A DNA stretch of 64,000 bases, from assembly GCA_030770545.1 (NCBI GenBank), contig CM061099.1, positions 14,019,001 through 14,083,000 on the forward strand. Direction: 5' to 3'. The translations under genes were made by a program, and so were the position numbers. The notes beneath the pieces are model-generated. The model had not been told where the DNA came from, searched no databases, and worked only from the letters and a program-made list of their open reading frames with translations. Positions 10,474 to 24,762 of this stretch are shown here, piece after piece (the stretch's first letter is position 1; the number at the start of each line of letters is the position of its first letter). Source of the DNA: Macropodus opercularis. Its lineage: Eukaryota > Chordata > Actinopteri > Anabantiformes > Osphronemidae.

Positions 10474-13400
10474 CTAATGCAAAAATTCAACAATAACACA
10501 TTTAGGTTGACAAGAAAACTGCAGACGATGGCTCTGGCTCTGGCGTCGATGTAAACCATCCTCCAGCTCATCAGGAGGAAAAAGGTTCCAGTCTAAGGAA
10601 GAGAACAGAGATGATGCCCAGGTATCAGGACCAGAATATCAACGAAAACAACAACAAAAAGCAGAATCACACTAGATTTTCACATCTACTCTACATGAGA
10701 TCATAAGATTAAATCAATTGACTTATATACGTGCTAAGCCACACTTCACACTGGCCTCCAACCTTTTCTCTTCCTTCCTCTGAATATAATAAAAAGGGGA
10801 CTAATTATTATTTTTACATAAAATTTTATTGTAAATAAAAATGTATTTGCTTGTATATTCTCCAAAGTCAAGTAGAAGTCTAGCAAGAAAATGTGAGTGG
10901 AAGACTGGATATCACAATAAATCTGTTAAAAAATTGGATAAAATATTTACCTTCCGCATGAGCTGCTCCAGGTTTGGTGTTGGCCTCCAACCTCTTCTCC
11001 TCCTTTCTCTGCATCTACATGTGAATAAAAGTCGTAATTTTTAAATTATTAAACATTTCTGCTCAACTACCTTCTTCCAAGTCAAGTGCCAGAATAAAAA
11101 GAGCTGAAGATTGAACATCTCATTAAACCTGTCAAAACATTAGATACCGTTATATTCACCTTCCGCATGAGCTGCTCCAGGTTTTGTGCTGCCGTCCAAA
11201 CTCGTCTCCTTCCTCTAAACCTGTAATGTACAATAAGCACAGTTAATTTTCTATTTGCATTCAATTTAAATGTAAAACAACAACAACAGCCACAATAAAT
11301 CTGTAAACTGTGACTATATGACATACTGCTGTAATAAGAGGAATTCTAACACTCCTAGCTCTGACCAACCAGTCAGGCTCACCATCGCTGTGAAGAAAGA
11401 CTGTCATGTTACCTGCCCCGCCAGACGCTAGGGCTACTTGCATGAGGTGTCGACAGCCCTGCCAGACGCAAAACGCAGCCTTCAGGGTGAAAGAAACGTC
11501 GAACCGACCACCATGCTGAAATATAAAAAGAAATAAAAACAGTTTCAGCAACAGCATGAGGTGATCTGGGTTTTGTGTTGGCCTCTAACCATATAAATGT
11601 GAAATGTATATAAGTACAGTGAAGTTGTATATGTGCAACACATTTGAATGTAAAAAAACACAAAGACAATCACAATTAATCTGTAAACTGTGACTATATG
11701 AAATACTGCTGTAATAAGATTAAATCTAACACTCACCTTTCTGTCCACAGTCAACAGCTACTGAAGCAGGTCAATGGAAAACACGGTCAGTAAATCAGTG
11801 GCCTTGACCAGGACTAGGACTACAGACAACCATGTGCCCCCCTATAACACATGATGTTGCAGTCCACTCCTTTTCTGCCACTGAGGAGCTTCACTGGGAG
11901 GACACGACGCACGTCTCCAGCATCACCATCGCTGTGAAGAAAGACTGTCATGTTACCTGCCCCGCCAGACGCTAGGGCTACTTGCATGAGGTGTCGACAG
12001 CCCTGCCAGACGCAAAACGCAGCCTTTAGGGAGAAAGAAACGTCGAACCGACCACCATGCTGAAATATAAAAAGAAATAAAAACAGTTTTAGCAAGAGCT
12101 TGAGGTGATCTGGGTTTTGTGTTGGCCTCTAACCATATAAATGTGAAATGTATATAAGTACAGTGAAGTTGTATATGTGCAACACATTTGAATGTAAAAA
12201 AACACAAAGACAATCACAATTAATCTGTAAACTGTGACTATATGAAATACCGCTGTAATAACATTAAATCTAACACTCACCTTTCTGTCCACAGTCAACA
12301 GCTACTGAAGCAGGTCAATGGAAAACACGGTCAGTAAATCAGTGGCCTTGACCAGGACTAGGACTACAGACAACCATGTGCCCCCCTATAACACATGATG
12401 TTGCAGTCCACTCCTTTTCTGCCACTGAGGAGCTTCACTGGGAGGACACGACGCACGTCTCCAGCACCAGTGTGACTGTACTTACCTCTGACCAACCAGT
12501 CAGGCTCACCATCGCTGTGAAGAAAGACTGTCATGTTACCTGCCCCGCCAGACGCTAGGGCTACTTGCATGAGGTGTCGACAGCCCTGCCAGACGCAAAA
12601 CGCAGCCTTCAGGGAGAAAGAAACGTCGAACTGACCACCATGCTGAAATATAAAAAGAACGCAAACAGGTCCCAGCGCCAGATGCTACCTGGGACGGGAG
12701 CTGCCCCGCCAGACGCGAAGGCTAGTTCTCAGGGTCAAAAGCTTCATTCAAGTTATAAAACCACAATTTGAAAAGACAAAGAAATTGCAAAGACAGGCCC
12801 CAGTGCCAGGCGCCATCTGGGGTGTCCTGTCACATACAAAGACAGTGGGACAAACTGGCCCTGCAAGGCGCAAAGGCCAGTCATCCATGGATGAAAGGTT
12901 ACTGCTCCTATTGTGCCAGATGCTCAGGTGTAAAATCTGTGGTTTTGCACCCTTTAGCACAGGGATGGACAATCCTGGTCCTCCGGGGCCACTGCCCTGC
13001 TGGTTTTCCAACTCTCCCTGCTGATTACCTTGATCAGCTGTGTCAATGATCAGGTAAGGTCAGTCAATTAGCGGCTGCTCATCAAGCTAATCAGTAGTAG
13101 CCAGCGAAGGGACAATTGGTAAATCAGCAGGACAGTGGCCCTGGAGGACCAGCAATGGACACCCCTGCTTTAGAGCAATGTTAGTCTGAGACACTTAGTC
13201 ATCAGACCCACCTTGGCCTCTTAGAAGCAGGTCCCTCCTCATCATCGTCATCCCTACCTCTACCGCTGGAAGAAGATGAAGAAACCAGCTCCGCTTCGTC
13301 CTCAAAAGATGCAGCGGACCCAAAGGAGCTGGCTCCATCATCCTCCTCACCCTCGCTGTCCACTCCAGAGTCCGAGTCCATGTCCAAGTCCTGAAAAACA

Positions 13401-15077
13401 GGAGGAGGGACATGACCAGCACGGGGAGCACAACAAGGGCCACGACAGGGAGGGTCAGCAGGAGCGCGGTAAAAAGGAGGAACAAAAGCAGGCATCAGAG
13501 GGTAAGCAGGAGCAGGGTAAGCAGGAGCAGGGTAAATAGGAGGAACAAACGGAGGAATCAGAGGGTAAGCTGGAGCAGGGTAAGCAGGAGCAGGGTAAAA
13601 AGGAGGAACAAACGGAGGAATCAGAGGGTAAGCAGGAGCGGGGTAAAGAGGAGGAACAAACGGAGGAATCAGAGGGTAAGCAGGGTAAGCATAAGGAGGA
13701 GCGTAAAAAGGAGGATAAGCGTAGGGCACAAAGGGAAAAGGAGAGGGAGGACGGGGTGGAAAGGGAGGACGGGGTGGAGGGACCCACGGACCATCTCCAC
13801 CACCTGCCTCCCACAATACTTCACCGTCCAATCCAACGCCGACATCAGGGGGAAGCTGAGGATCGGCGACGACGTCTTCAGGCCTAAAGGCACCACCTGC
13901 CAGTAAATAACAGACAAAATGTCACACTTAGCTTGACCATCACTGGAGTCATGGACCCTGCTGTATCTAAAGACGTTGACGTTAGCTGACCAGCAACAAT
14001 ATTTGTTGATGAATAACACAATCATCTAAATGTAGTTTTAATAATAACAATACAAGTGAAGCTGTGGTATCATCATTATTATTATTGTGACATATGTCAT
14101 TATTAAATCATTACTACACAGTTTCTACCAAAAGGCAACAACAGAAACACACAAACTGGGTTTTCTGTGGACTAATCAGGTCTCTTAACACTGGTTACAC
14201 CACATTTTCAGACAACCCAGATTTGTGCTTCACAGCACCTTCATTCAAACAACAGGAGGCAATTGCAGCACATTCATCACCTTGTAGTAAATTCTACAGC
14301 ATGTTGTGGTTCTGTTGTTACTCTGATCATATGACAGGTTGAGATCACATGATGCTGCGTTCATTCACATCAACAATTGTTTAGGGCGCTTTTAACTCTT
14401 TTAGCAATGACAAAGTGACATGTGAACAGCAACAGCGTGAATCCTTCTGAACAGCTCTGGGTTTGACACCATGGTCATCGTTGCCATGGTGCTCCAGAAA
14501 ATGTCAGCATTTTTTAAGAAAAGGCCCAGTCGCCATTTTGCAAGAACCAAATCAGACAATGAACTTGATACAGCTTCATATTTCAAATGACAGTTCATTT
14601 GTCAATTGCACATTGAGCAGCCAATTGTAAAATGCACTTTCAAATTACATGACATCACATTGAATTGACATTTGAATATTACCTACAAAAAGCCACGACA
14701 ATGTGAAATGCTAATGATTAGCTTTTATTAAAAATTGCCAATTGCAAAATGTATTTTCAAATTACATGACCAAATTGCATATTGAATAGCCAATTAACAA
14801 ATAAATTCCCATTTGAATTATGAGCCTGATAAATGTCCACACAAAACAACGTTTCTAAATCGCTACACATTCCTCACATTTCCCGGTAACATCCCTCCAT
14901 GAAGCATCGGTATTTACACAGAAAAGACATTTTTTTCACTTTACCAATAATCTTGTACTTTCCTAAGTTTCAAGTCAAGTTGCAGACTCTCAGTGAGACA
15001 TAGAGGCGCTGCCTACCTGCGTAAAGGCGGGGGTCACCTTCGGCCAGCGGGCTCCTGGGGCGTCCGAGAGGCTCCAT
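10474..15077 (-). CDS. Gene Y, copy 2
   Basis: Exon 1 15017-15077, exon 2 13202-13896, last exon from 10474, poly(A) signal at 10409. Exon 2 is open, with Ala in place of the copy 1 Gly in the Pro/Tyr repeat. Three full downstream exon cassettes. Confidence 0.65.
11318..12768 (-). repeat. Gene Y exon-cassette tandem repeat, copy 2
   Basis: Three cassettes, same spacing and order as in copy 1. Confidence 0.75.
12960..13167. mobile_element. hAT-like MITE, copy 2
   Basis: Same element at the same place in the unit, so it was inherited through amplification. Confidence 0.75.
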
Positions 15078-15164
15078 GATTCCAGCAACACAAGTCGTTG
15101 ACCTCGAGGTTGGTTCGGTTGTCGGTGTGAAAGTCTCCGGCTCAAAAAACCAAGCGCAAAGGGG

Positions 15165-15228
15165 AAACGTCAGAGGCCCGAGCTTCTTTTATACGCTCGC
15201 TTCACGTCACCGTTCTGTTGCCATGACT
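15165..15228 (-). promoter_or_regulatory. Gene Y promoter, copy 2
   Basis: TATAAAAG on minus at 15186-15193 with both CRE cores retained. Confidence 0.65.
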
Positions 15229-15703
15229 CTGACGCACGGACACGGACGTGCGTAAACACGTAAGATTGTCTCCCTGTCTGTGGTTGAGACGCTGCTGCAC
15301 CAGCAGACGTCTCCATAAAACAAGACTGAGGCCGCCGGAGTCATAACAGCTCTTCAGTAGTGCTCCACAGTGTTGATGTAATGGATCAAAAGCAGCGTTA
15401 AAGTCCAAATGATTATGTTTCTCTTTCTACCACCGTGTTAGCTAACATTAGCTAATTTAGCTAACTGTTGCGTTAGCATTTAAGTAACCACATATTGGCA
15501 TTGAGCATTTTACTCATATCACTTTATATGAGGATGAAACTGTATTATGTCGTTGACATATTGACTTAGCCTTTAAAAGTTGCAGCTGCTAGCAGAAAAT
15601 GTCGCTGTGCTCTCGCTGGAGCAGTTGCTGGATGTTTCCTTCTGCTGCATCACACACTTGCCCGCCAAGCCACAGCCGATAAACTCGCTACGGTCTCGCG
15701 TGT

Positions 15704-15713
15704 TCTCGCGAGA
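15704..15713. promoter_or_regulatory. CGCG palindrome, copy 2
   Basis: Same palindrome, same place in the unit. Confidence 0.5.
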
Positions 15714-17033
15714 TTACACCATCCACACAATGTATTACGAGATCTACATACTGTCTATTTTGAGATCTGAATAGAACCGCTAAATAGAAATGAACTACGG
15801 AAAGTAATATATCTTTATTATAAATTAACACTAGGAAATGACATGTTTAATTGTATAACAATAAATACAGTCTTTTAAACAAATTAACAATAATGTTAAT
15901 ACATGATGAAGACAACGTGTTATTATAACATCTTAGTATTTTGATAACCTTATCAGCAAGATCAGGAAATGTTGTTCCAATGTTACACCAATGTCACAAA
16001 AACAACCGACTATTATTTGAGCCACATTTTAAGGTTGAAGGTGAGTTTTATACCTGCTGGGTAACGGTTAACTGTAGAGTGTCATGGTTTTCTGTCTATG
16101 TGATCAACTTGGTCTTTCTTTCAGAGGCAGTTGAAGTTTCGAGACAAAAGCCTCCAGCAACGGTCTCACCTTTTATACTTCATAAGTAATATTTTAAGTG
16201 TTTATCTCAGTTTTGTTTTATTCTGTTGTTTTGACATTTTATTTTTAGCCAAACGGTTAATGAATAATAGCATTATAATAATAATATTATAATAATAATA
16301 ATATTATATTAGTATTTCGGAGGGTTGTGAAGTATGAGGTTAAAGAATATTAAAAGAAGATAGACAGAAGACAGAAAGCGGTGAATATGTGAAATAATAA
16401 CATCATAACAAGTCTCATTCTGTGAAGGTCTGCCTCTTGCTGATCTTCTTTTGCCCCTGGGACCAGGCGATGTCAGCGCTGTTGTGAGAGTTAAACTATT
16501 TTCAATGAGGCCTTAAGAAGAAGCCTCTACTGTCTTTTTCTTACAGGAGAGAGTGCTTTGGTGCAGTATGTAGATATTCTCTTCTGTAGCCCCACAGACG
16601 ACCTTCATGTGACATTGTGATTTACTCTGCTTGTTCTTCTTTCTGTTTTTCTTTTTACGTGAGCGAATAACTTCCTGCTTCTCAACAGCCCAGTGGTTTA
16701 GATGCCAGTTGTTTTGCAATGTTACAGTCAAAAGACGCACTTCGCTGAATCCTGCTGCTCTGTTGCCTACACCAGGTGATGGTGAACCTCACGACTAGAT
16801 TGATTCTCTGGAGGGGGAATGCACATTTCACCCTACCCCACAGAAAATGTATTCATGACCTTTTGCTCCCGAAACAGGGTTGTATGTTGCAGACTGGTGT
16901 AGTTCTGTGTTACAAGAATAATATTCACAGACAATCTGTTGCGTTGGAGTCTTTATTGTGTCACTGGTTTCCACAACTTCACTATAAATGCAGCCTTTGT
17001 GTTGCGTAAAACCTCAGGCTTTTTAGATGGACA

Positions 17034-18419
17034 CTACAGCTGCATTAAGTTGAAGTTGTATGAATCCGTAATACAATACTTCAGGCGAATTTGTGCCTCT
17101 GACAGGCGTTTGCGGCGTTTCTCAAGTTGGTCCCTCCCTTTTGCTATGTCGGGGTCTTCCTGAAGCAGTTGCTCAACTTGCTCCGTGTCCTGAAGCTTCT
17201 GCAGCATCACCCTGTTCAGCTTGATGCCTGATTCCTGCAGCATGTGGTAGTGGATCACCAGTGGGATCTGGTCAGCCAGACGCTGAACAAGAATCTAGTT
17301 TGGAGAGAAGACACACGATGCTTTAGATTTTTCTTTCCAACCTAAAATGTTATGAAGCATTTCAACTATACTTACTTCATAATAAGACTTTATATGTCTC
17401 ATCATTTCTTTCAGCGTGGCCTCGGAATCAGTGATTTGTTTTTGTCCGTTAGGAGGCGACACTGCTTTTAATGCCTTCAAATATGTCTTGTCCTGGGTGT
17501 AAACTGTCAGCTCCATCCTAAACTGAGTCCTCAACATTGACTCTGCTGCTTTCGCTTCGCTCTCGCTGATATCCTCAATCACCCTCTGAAGATCAAATAT
17601 ACAAGTAAATATTCAGCAATGTTTAGTGATATGGTTACATCAGCACCTGACTGTGATTGTTTCACCTGAGCACTTTTGATGAGATGGGGAAGTCCAATAA
17701 AGTTGCTCTCTGCCATCTTAAACATCAGTTGTTTCACAATTTCTAAAAGAAATCCAACATGAAATAAAAAATTCATGGTCAAATCGTGTCAGAATGCAAT
17801 CACATATTCAGATGGTCTGTACAGCGTGATAACACATACCTGCCACGTCCTTTAGTTTTAGGACAGCTGGTTCTTCCAGCTGTTTGATCTGGGTCTGCAT
17901 CATGTTCAAGAAGGTCTTGTAGTTGATAAAACATGGAAGTTCTCTTCCACGGTACTTTTGTTCGAACTGAGAGACATCACGCTGAATATTCCCGTTAACT
18001 GTAACAGTAACACAGTTGAAGATGAAGCAGACAAAAGAAATGAAGTAGACAAATCTTGATTAATAGCAGTTACTGTATAGAGCAAAACATGTGCTGAACT
18101 TGGGAAGGCAAAAAAAGTTGACATCATTTCTTAATTAGTGTTTTAAACAAAGAATAATGAAAAGAAAAACTAAAGTCTGACAGAACACCTTTGGGGTATT
18201 TTGAAGCAAAAGGTAATGAAAGATTTAAATGAATGAATGAAAAAGGTTTCATTGCACTTACATGTTGCTCCAGAGTCTTGTATCATCTGTCTCCATGCAT
18301 CAAACTCACGTCTGAGTATGAAGAACATATTGAACCCGTCTCCTAAAATTCTATGAAAAGTCGATGAGGTCAATGCAGGGACGCACCTTCTCCTCGAACT
18401 GTTGGTTCAGGCTGTTCAT
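17034..18419 (-). pseudogene. GTPase-deleted Mx, copy 3
   Basis: Exons: fused 1/8 18262-18419, exon 9 17840-17998, exon 10 17666-17742, exon 11 17376-17585, exon 12 17034-17294. Same deletion, filler and internal ATG (18328-18326) as copy 2, and the 257-codon stalk frame is open. No private disabling change was seen. Confidence 0.9.
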
Positions 18420-18526
18420 GGCGACTGGATCTGTCCAGAAGCTGTGAGGTTTAGACTGTTACAGGATGCCGACGCTGTGAGTGAGTGAGGCAGTGATGCT
18501 CACACCGGCTGAGGCAGATTCACTTA

Positions 18527-18540
18527 GGTTTCGTTTCTTT
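18527..18540 (-). promoter_or_regulatory. ISRE of truncated Mx, copy 3
   Basis: Identical 14-mer, 108 bp upstream of the ATG at 18419. Confidence 0.7.
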
Positions 18541-19522
18541 AACTTTCATTACTATGCGTCAAGTTATTTTTATTACAGCTTCCACAGTTAGTCACTAGGT
18601 TAAGATCAGACCTTGGATCAGGACTAAAATTCACACAGCAGCATATGTGCATACAGTTAAATGAGCTCCACCAACAAACCTCCAAGAACAAACAGCAGCA
18701 TTTGATAAATGTCTTTATATTGATGTAAACTGACTCAGGTTTCAGTGTGAAGCACACAGAAACAGGTTTTCTCTGTTGTTGTCAGTAAACAGTCATGAAA
18801 TATCTTAATGATGTTGCCCCAAACTCAAAGAAAGGACTGACATGTCAAATGTTCATGCCTTGAGAACCAACAAATGTCACCACCACCTGGAGCAGTGTAA
18901 CAAAACGTTGACATGAAGGCTTCACTCCACTCTTCACATTTCACTGCTGCATTGTAACCTGCATGGGTTTACTACAGAAGAGAAACAAAACAACCTTGAC
19001 AATGTCGCCATCTTGTGCCTGCAGGGCATCACTAGTATCATGTGGTCTTTCTCTTAGAGAACATGGTTTGTGGAGCTGAAGCTTGGTGCCTGTTTATTCC
19101 TTAGTTTTTTTGGAGCTAGCTGTTGGCTGTTGTGCAGAGTAAACTGTGTTTAGCAGACACAGAAAACCAGCTAGAACATCTAAGACCTGCTGTTGTGGAT
19201 AGAGCTCAGAAAAGCAGCCAGACCATGTCAGAACGCTCCCTTTAAGTTTGGACTTAGTTGCATTTGGACTTCGTTTTCTGTTACTTGAGTCTTTTAGTCA
19301 TTTATAGGATCCATCGCTGGCTAAACACACCTCATCTCAGTTCATCACAATCAAATGGACACAGATAACCTGGCAAGTATTTCAAAAGCATTATTTATTC
19401 TCTTATTGTTCAAATTCACTGTAGACACATTTTCTAAAGATACAAAAAACTGCATATTTTATTAAACTGTACATTTCAAAATGAAAAAAGTCACAGACTC
19501 CAGCACATACATTCAGTCTTAT

Positions 19523-22500
19523 CTAATGCAAAAATTCAACAATAACACATTTAGGTTGACAAGAAAACTGCAGACGATGGCTCTGGCTCTGGCGTCGATG
19601 TAAACCATCCTCCAGCTCATCAGGAGGAAAAAGGTTCCAGTCTAAGGAAGAGAACAGAGATGATGCCCAGGTATCAGGACCAGAATATCAACGAAAACAA
19701 CAACAAAAAGCAGAATCACACTAGATTTTCACATCTACTCTACATGAGATCATAAGATTAAATCAATTGACTTATATACGTGCTAAGCCACACTTCACAC
19801 TGGCCTCCAACCTTTTCTCTTCCTTCCTCTGAATATAATAAAAAGGGGACTAATTATTATTTTTACATAAAATTTTATTGTAAATAAAAATGTATTTGCT
19901 TGTATATTCTCCAAAGTCAAGTAGAAGTCTAGCAAGAAAATGTGAGTGGAAGACTGGATATCACAATAAATCTGTTAAAAAATTGGATAAAATATTTACC
20001 TTCCGCATGAGCTGCTCCAGGTTTGGTGTTGGCCTCCAACCTCTTCTCCTCCTTTCTCTGCATCTACATGTGAATAAAAGTCGTAATTTTTAAATTATTA
20101 AACATTTCTGCTCAACTACCTTCTTCCAAGTCAAGTGCCAGAATAAAAAGAGCTGAAGATTGAACATCTCATTAAACCTGTCAAAACATTAGATACCGTT
20201 ATATTCACCTTCCGCATGAGCTGCTCCAGGTTTTGTGCTGCCGTCCAAACTCGTCTCCTTCCTCTAAACCTGTAATGTACAATAAGCACAGTTAATTTTC
20301 TATTTGCATTCAATTTAAATGTAAAACAACAACAACAGCCACAATAAATCTGTAAACTGTGACTATATGACATACTGCTGTAATAAGAGGAATTCTAACA
20401 CTCCTAGCTCTGACCAACCAGTCAGGCTCACCATCGCTGTGAAGAAAGACTGTCATGTTACCTGCCCCGCCAGACGCTAGGGCTACTTGCATGAGGTGTC
20501 GACAGCCCTGCCAGACGCAAAACGCAGCCTTCAGGGTGAAAGAAACGTCGAACCGACCACCATGCTGAAATATAAAAAGAAATAAAAACAGTTTCAGCAA
20601 CAGCATGAGGTGATCTGGGTTTTGTGTTGGCCTCTAACCATATAAATGTGAAATGTATATAAGTACAGTGAAGTTGTATATGTGCAACACATTTGAATGT
20701 AAAAAAACACAAAGACAATCACAATTAATCTGTAAACTGTGACTATATGAAATACTGCTGTAATAAGATTAAATCTAACACTCACCTTTCTGTCCACAGT
20801 CAACAGCTACTGAAGCAGGTCAATGGAAAACACGGTCAGTAAATCAGTGGCCTTGACCAGGACTAGGACTACAGACAACCATGTGCCCCCCTATAACACA
20901 TGATGTTGCAGTCCACTCCTTTTCTGCCACTGAGGAGCTTCACTGGGAGGACACGACGCACGTCTCCAGCATCACCATCGCTGTGAAGAAAGACTGTCAT
21001 GTTACCTGCCCCGCCAGACGCTAGGGCTACTTGCATGAGGTGTCGACAGCCCTGCCAGACGCAAAACGCAGCCTTTAGGGAGAAAGAAACGTCGAACCGA
21101 CCACCATGCTGAAATATAAAAAGAAATAAAAACAGTTTTAGCAAGAGCTTGAGGTGATCTGGGTTTTGTGTTGGCCTCTAACCATATAAATGTGAAATGT
21201 ATATAAGTACAGTGAAGTTGTATATGTGCAATACATTTGAATGTAAAAAAACACAAAGACAATCACAATTAATCTGTAAACTGTGACTATATGAAATACC
21301 GCTGTAATAACATTAAATCTAACACTCACCTTTCTGTCCACAGTCAACAGCTACTGAAGCAGGTCAATGGAAAACACGGTCAGTAAATCAGTGGCCTTGA
21401 CCAGGACTAGGACTACAGACAACCATGTGCCCCCCTATAACACATGATGTTGCAGTCCACTCCTTTTCTGCCACTGAGGAGCTTCACTGGGAGGACACGA
21501 CGCACGTCTCCAGCACCAGTGTGACTGTACTTACCTCTGACCAACCAGTCAGGCTCACCATCGCTGTGAAGAAAGACTGTCATGTTACCTGCCCCGCCAG
21601 ACGCTAGGGCTACTTGCATGAGGTGTCGACAGCCCTGCCAGACGCAAAACGCAGCCTTCAGGGAGAAAGAAACGTCGAACTGACCACCATGCTGAAATAT
21701 AAAAAGAACGCAAACAGGTCCCAGCGCCAGATGCTACCTGGGACGGGAGCTGCCCCGCCAGACGCGAAGGCTAGTTCTCAGGGTCAAAAGCTTCATTCAA
21801 GTTATAAAACCACAATTTGAAAAGACAAAGAAATTGCAAAGACAGGCCCCAGTGCCAGGCGCCATCTGGGGTGTCCTGTCACATACAAAGACAGTGGGAC
21901 AAACTGGCCCTGCAAGGCGCAAAGGCCAGTCATCCATGGATGAAAGGTTACTGCTCCTATTGTGCCAGATGCTCAGGTGTAAAATCTGTGGTTTTGCACC
22001 CTTTAGCACAGGGATGGACAATCCTGGTCCTCCGGGGCCACTGCCCTGCTGGTTTTCCAACTCTCCCTGCTGATTACCTTGATCAGCTGTGTCAATGATC
22101 AGGTAAGGTCAGTCAATTAGCGGCTGCTCATCAAGCTAATCAGTAGTAGCCAGCGAAGGGACAATTGGTAAATCAGCAGGACAGTGGCCCTGGAGGACCA
22201 GCAATGGACACCCCTGCTTTAGAGCAATGTTAGTCTGAGACACTTAGTCATCAGACCCACCTTGGCCTCTTAGAAGCAGGTCCCTCCTCATCATCGTCAT
22301 CCCTACCTCTACCGCTGGAAGAAGATGAAGAAACCAGCTCCGCTTCGTCCTCAAAAGATGCAGCGGACCCAAAGGAGCTGGCTCCATCATCCTCCTCACC
22401 CTCGCTGTCCACTCCAGAGTCCGAGTCCATGTCCAAGTCCTGAAAAACAGGAGGAGGGACATGACCAGCACGGGGAGCACAACAAGGGCCACGACAGGGA

Positions 22501-24126
22501 GGGTCAGCAGGAGCGCGGTAAAAAGGAGGAACAAAAGCAGGCATCAGAGGGTAAGCAGGAGCAGGGTAAGCAGGAGCAGGGTAAATAGGAGGAACAAACG
22601 GAGGAATCAGAGGGTAAGCTGGAGCAGGGTAAGCAGGAGCAGGGTAAAAAGGAGGAACAAACGGAGGAATCAGAGGGTAAGCAGGAGCGGGGTAAAGAGG
22701 AGGAACAAACGGAGGAATCAGAGGGTAAGCAGGGTAAGCATAAGGAGGAGCGTAAAAAGGAGGATAAGCGTAGGGCACAAAGGGAAAAGGAGAGGGAGGA
22801 CGGGGTGGAAAGGGAGGACGGGGTGGAGGGACCCACGGACCATCTCCACCACCTGCCTCCCACAATACTTCACCGTCCAATCCAACGCCGACATCAGGGG
22901 GAAGCTGAGGATCGGCGACGACGTCTTCAGGCCTAAAGGCACCACCTGCCAGTAAATAACAGACAAAATGTCACACTTAGCTTGACCATCACTGGAGTCA
23001 TGGACCCTGCTGTATCTAAAGACGTTGACGTTAGCTGACCAGCAACAATATTTGTTGATGAATAACACAATCATCTAAATGTAGTTTTAATAATAACAAT
23101 ACAAGTGAAGCTGTGGTATCATCATTATTATTATTGTGACATATGTCATTATTAAATCATTACTACACAGTTTCTACCAAAAGGCAACAACAGAAACACA
23201 CAAACTGGGTTTTCTGTGGACTAATCAGGTCTCTTAACACTGGTTACACCACATTTTCAGACAACCCAGATTTGTGCTTCACAGCACCTTCATTCAAACA
23301 ACAGGAGGCAATTGCAGCACATTCATCACCTTGTAGTAAATTCTACAGCATGTTGTGGTTCTGTTGTTACTCTGATCATATGACAGGTTGAGATCACATG
23401 ATGCTGCGTTCATTCACATCAACAATTGTTTAGGGCGCTTTTAACTCTTTTAGCAATGACAAAGTGACATGTGAACAGCAACAGCGTGAATCCTTCTGAA
23501 CAGCTCTGGGTTTGACACCATGGTCATCGTTGCCATGGTGCTCCAGAAAATGTCAGCATTTTTTAAGAAAAGGCCCAGTCGCCATTTTGCAAGAACCAAA
23601 TCAGACAATGAACTTGATACAGCTTCATATTTCAAATGACAGTTCATTTGTCAATTGCACATTGAGCAGCCAATTGTAAAATGCACTTTCAAATTACATG
23701 ACATCACATTGAATTGACATTTGAATATTACCTACAAAAAGCCACGACAATGTGAAATGCTAATGATTAGCTTTTATTAAAAATTGCCAATTGCAAAATG
23801 TATTTTCAAATTACATGACCAAATTGCATATTGAATAGCCAATTAACAAATAAATTCCCATTTGAATTATGAGCCTGATAAATGTCCACACAAAACAACG
23901 TTTCTAAATCGCTACACATTCCTCACATTTCCCGGTAACATCCCTCCATGAAGCATCGGTATTTACACAGAAAAGACATTTTTTTCACTTTACCAATAAT
24001 CTTGTACTTTCCTAAGTTTCAAGTCAAGTTGCAGACTCTCAGTGAGACATAGAGGCGCTGCCTACCTGCGTAAAGGCGGGGGTCACCTTCGGCCAGCGGG
24101 CTCCTGGGGCGTCCGAGAGGCTCCAT
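19523..24126 (-). CDS. Gene Y, copy 3
   Basis: Exon 1 24066-24126, exon 2 22251-22945, last exon from 19523, poly(A) signal at 19458. The exon 2 protein is identical to copy 2. Three downstream cassettes. Confidence 0.65.
20367..21817 (-). repeat. Gene Y exon-cassette tandem repeat, copy 3
   Basis: Three cassettes, same spacing and order as in copy 1. Confidence 0.75.
22009..22216. mobile_element. hAT-like MITE, copy 3
   Basis: Same element at the orthologous place in array copy 3. Confidence 0.75.
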
Positions 24127-24213
24127 GATTCCAGCAACACAAGTCGTTGACCTCGAGGTTGGTTCGGTTGTCGGTGTGAAAGTCTCCGGCTCAAAAAACC
24201 AAGCGCAAAGGGG

Positions 24214-24277
24214 AAACGTCAGAGGCCCGAGCTTCTTTTATACGCTCGCTTCACGTCACCGTTCTGTTGCCATGACT
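24214..24277 (-). promoter_or_regulatory. Gene Y promoter, copy 3
   Basis: TATAAAAG on minus at 24235-24242 with both CRE cores retained. Confidence 0.65.
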
Positions 24278-24752
24278 CTGACGCACGGACACGGACGTGC
24301 GTAAACACGTAAGATTGTCTCCCTGTCTGTGGTTGAGACGCTGCTGCACCAGCAGACGTCTCCATAAAACAAGACTGAGGCCGCCGGAGTCATAACAGCT
24401 CTTCAGTAGTGCTCCACAGTGTTGATGTAATGGATCAAAAGCAGCGTTAAAGTCCAAATGATTATGTTTCTCTTTCTACCACCGTGTTAGCTAACATTAG
24501 CTAATTTAGCTAACTGTTGCGTTAGCATTTAAGTAACCACATATTGGCATTGAGCATTTTACTCATATCACTTTATATGAGGATGAAACTGTATTATGTC
24601 GTTGACATATTGACTTAGCCTTTAAAAGTTGCAGCTGCTAGCAGAAAATGTCGCTGTGCTCTCGCTGGAGCAGTTGCTGGATGTTTCCTTCTGCTGCATC
24701 ACACACTTGCCCGCCAAGCCACAGCCGATAAACTCGCTACGGTCTCGCGTGT

Positions 24753-24762
24753 TCTCGCGAGA
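24753..24762. promoter_or_regulatory. CGCG palindrome, copy 3
   Basis: Same palindrome, same place in the unit. Confidence 0.5.

Larger units (their letters stand above)
9050..18098 (-). repeat. Tandem array unit, copy 2
   Basis: Uninterrupted copy, 9,049 bp, nearly identical to copy 1 throughout. It shares some single-base and small indel variants with copy 3 (around 14,520 and 14,875) and others with copy 4 (around 16,390). This mosaic pattern is what exchange between copies would give. Confidence 0.97.
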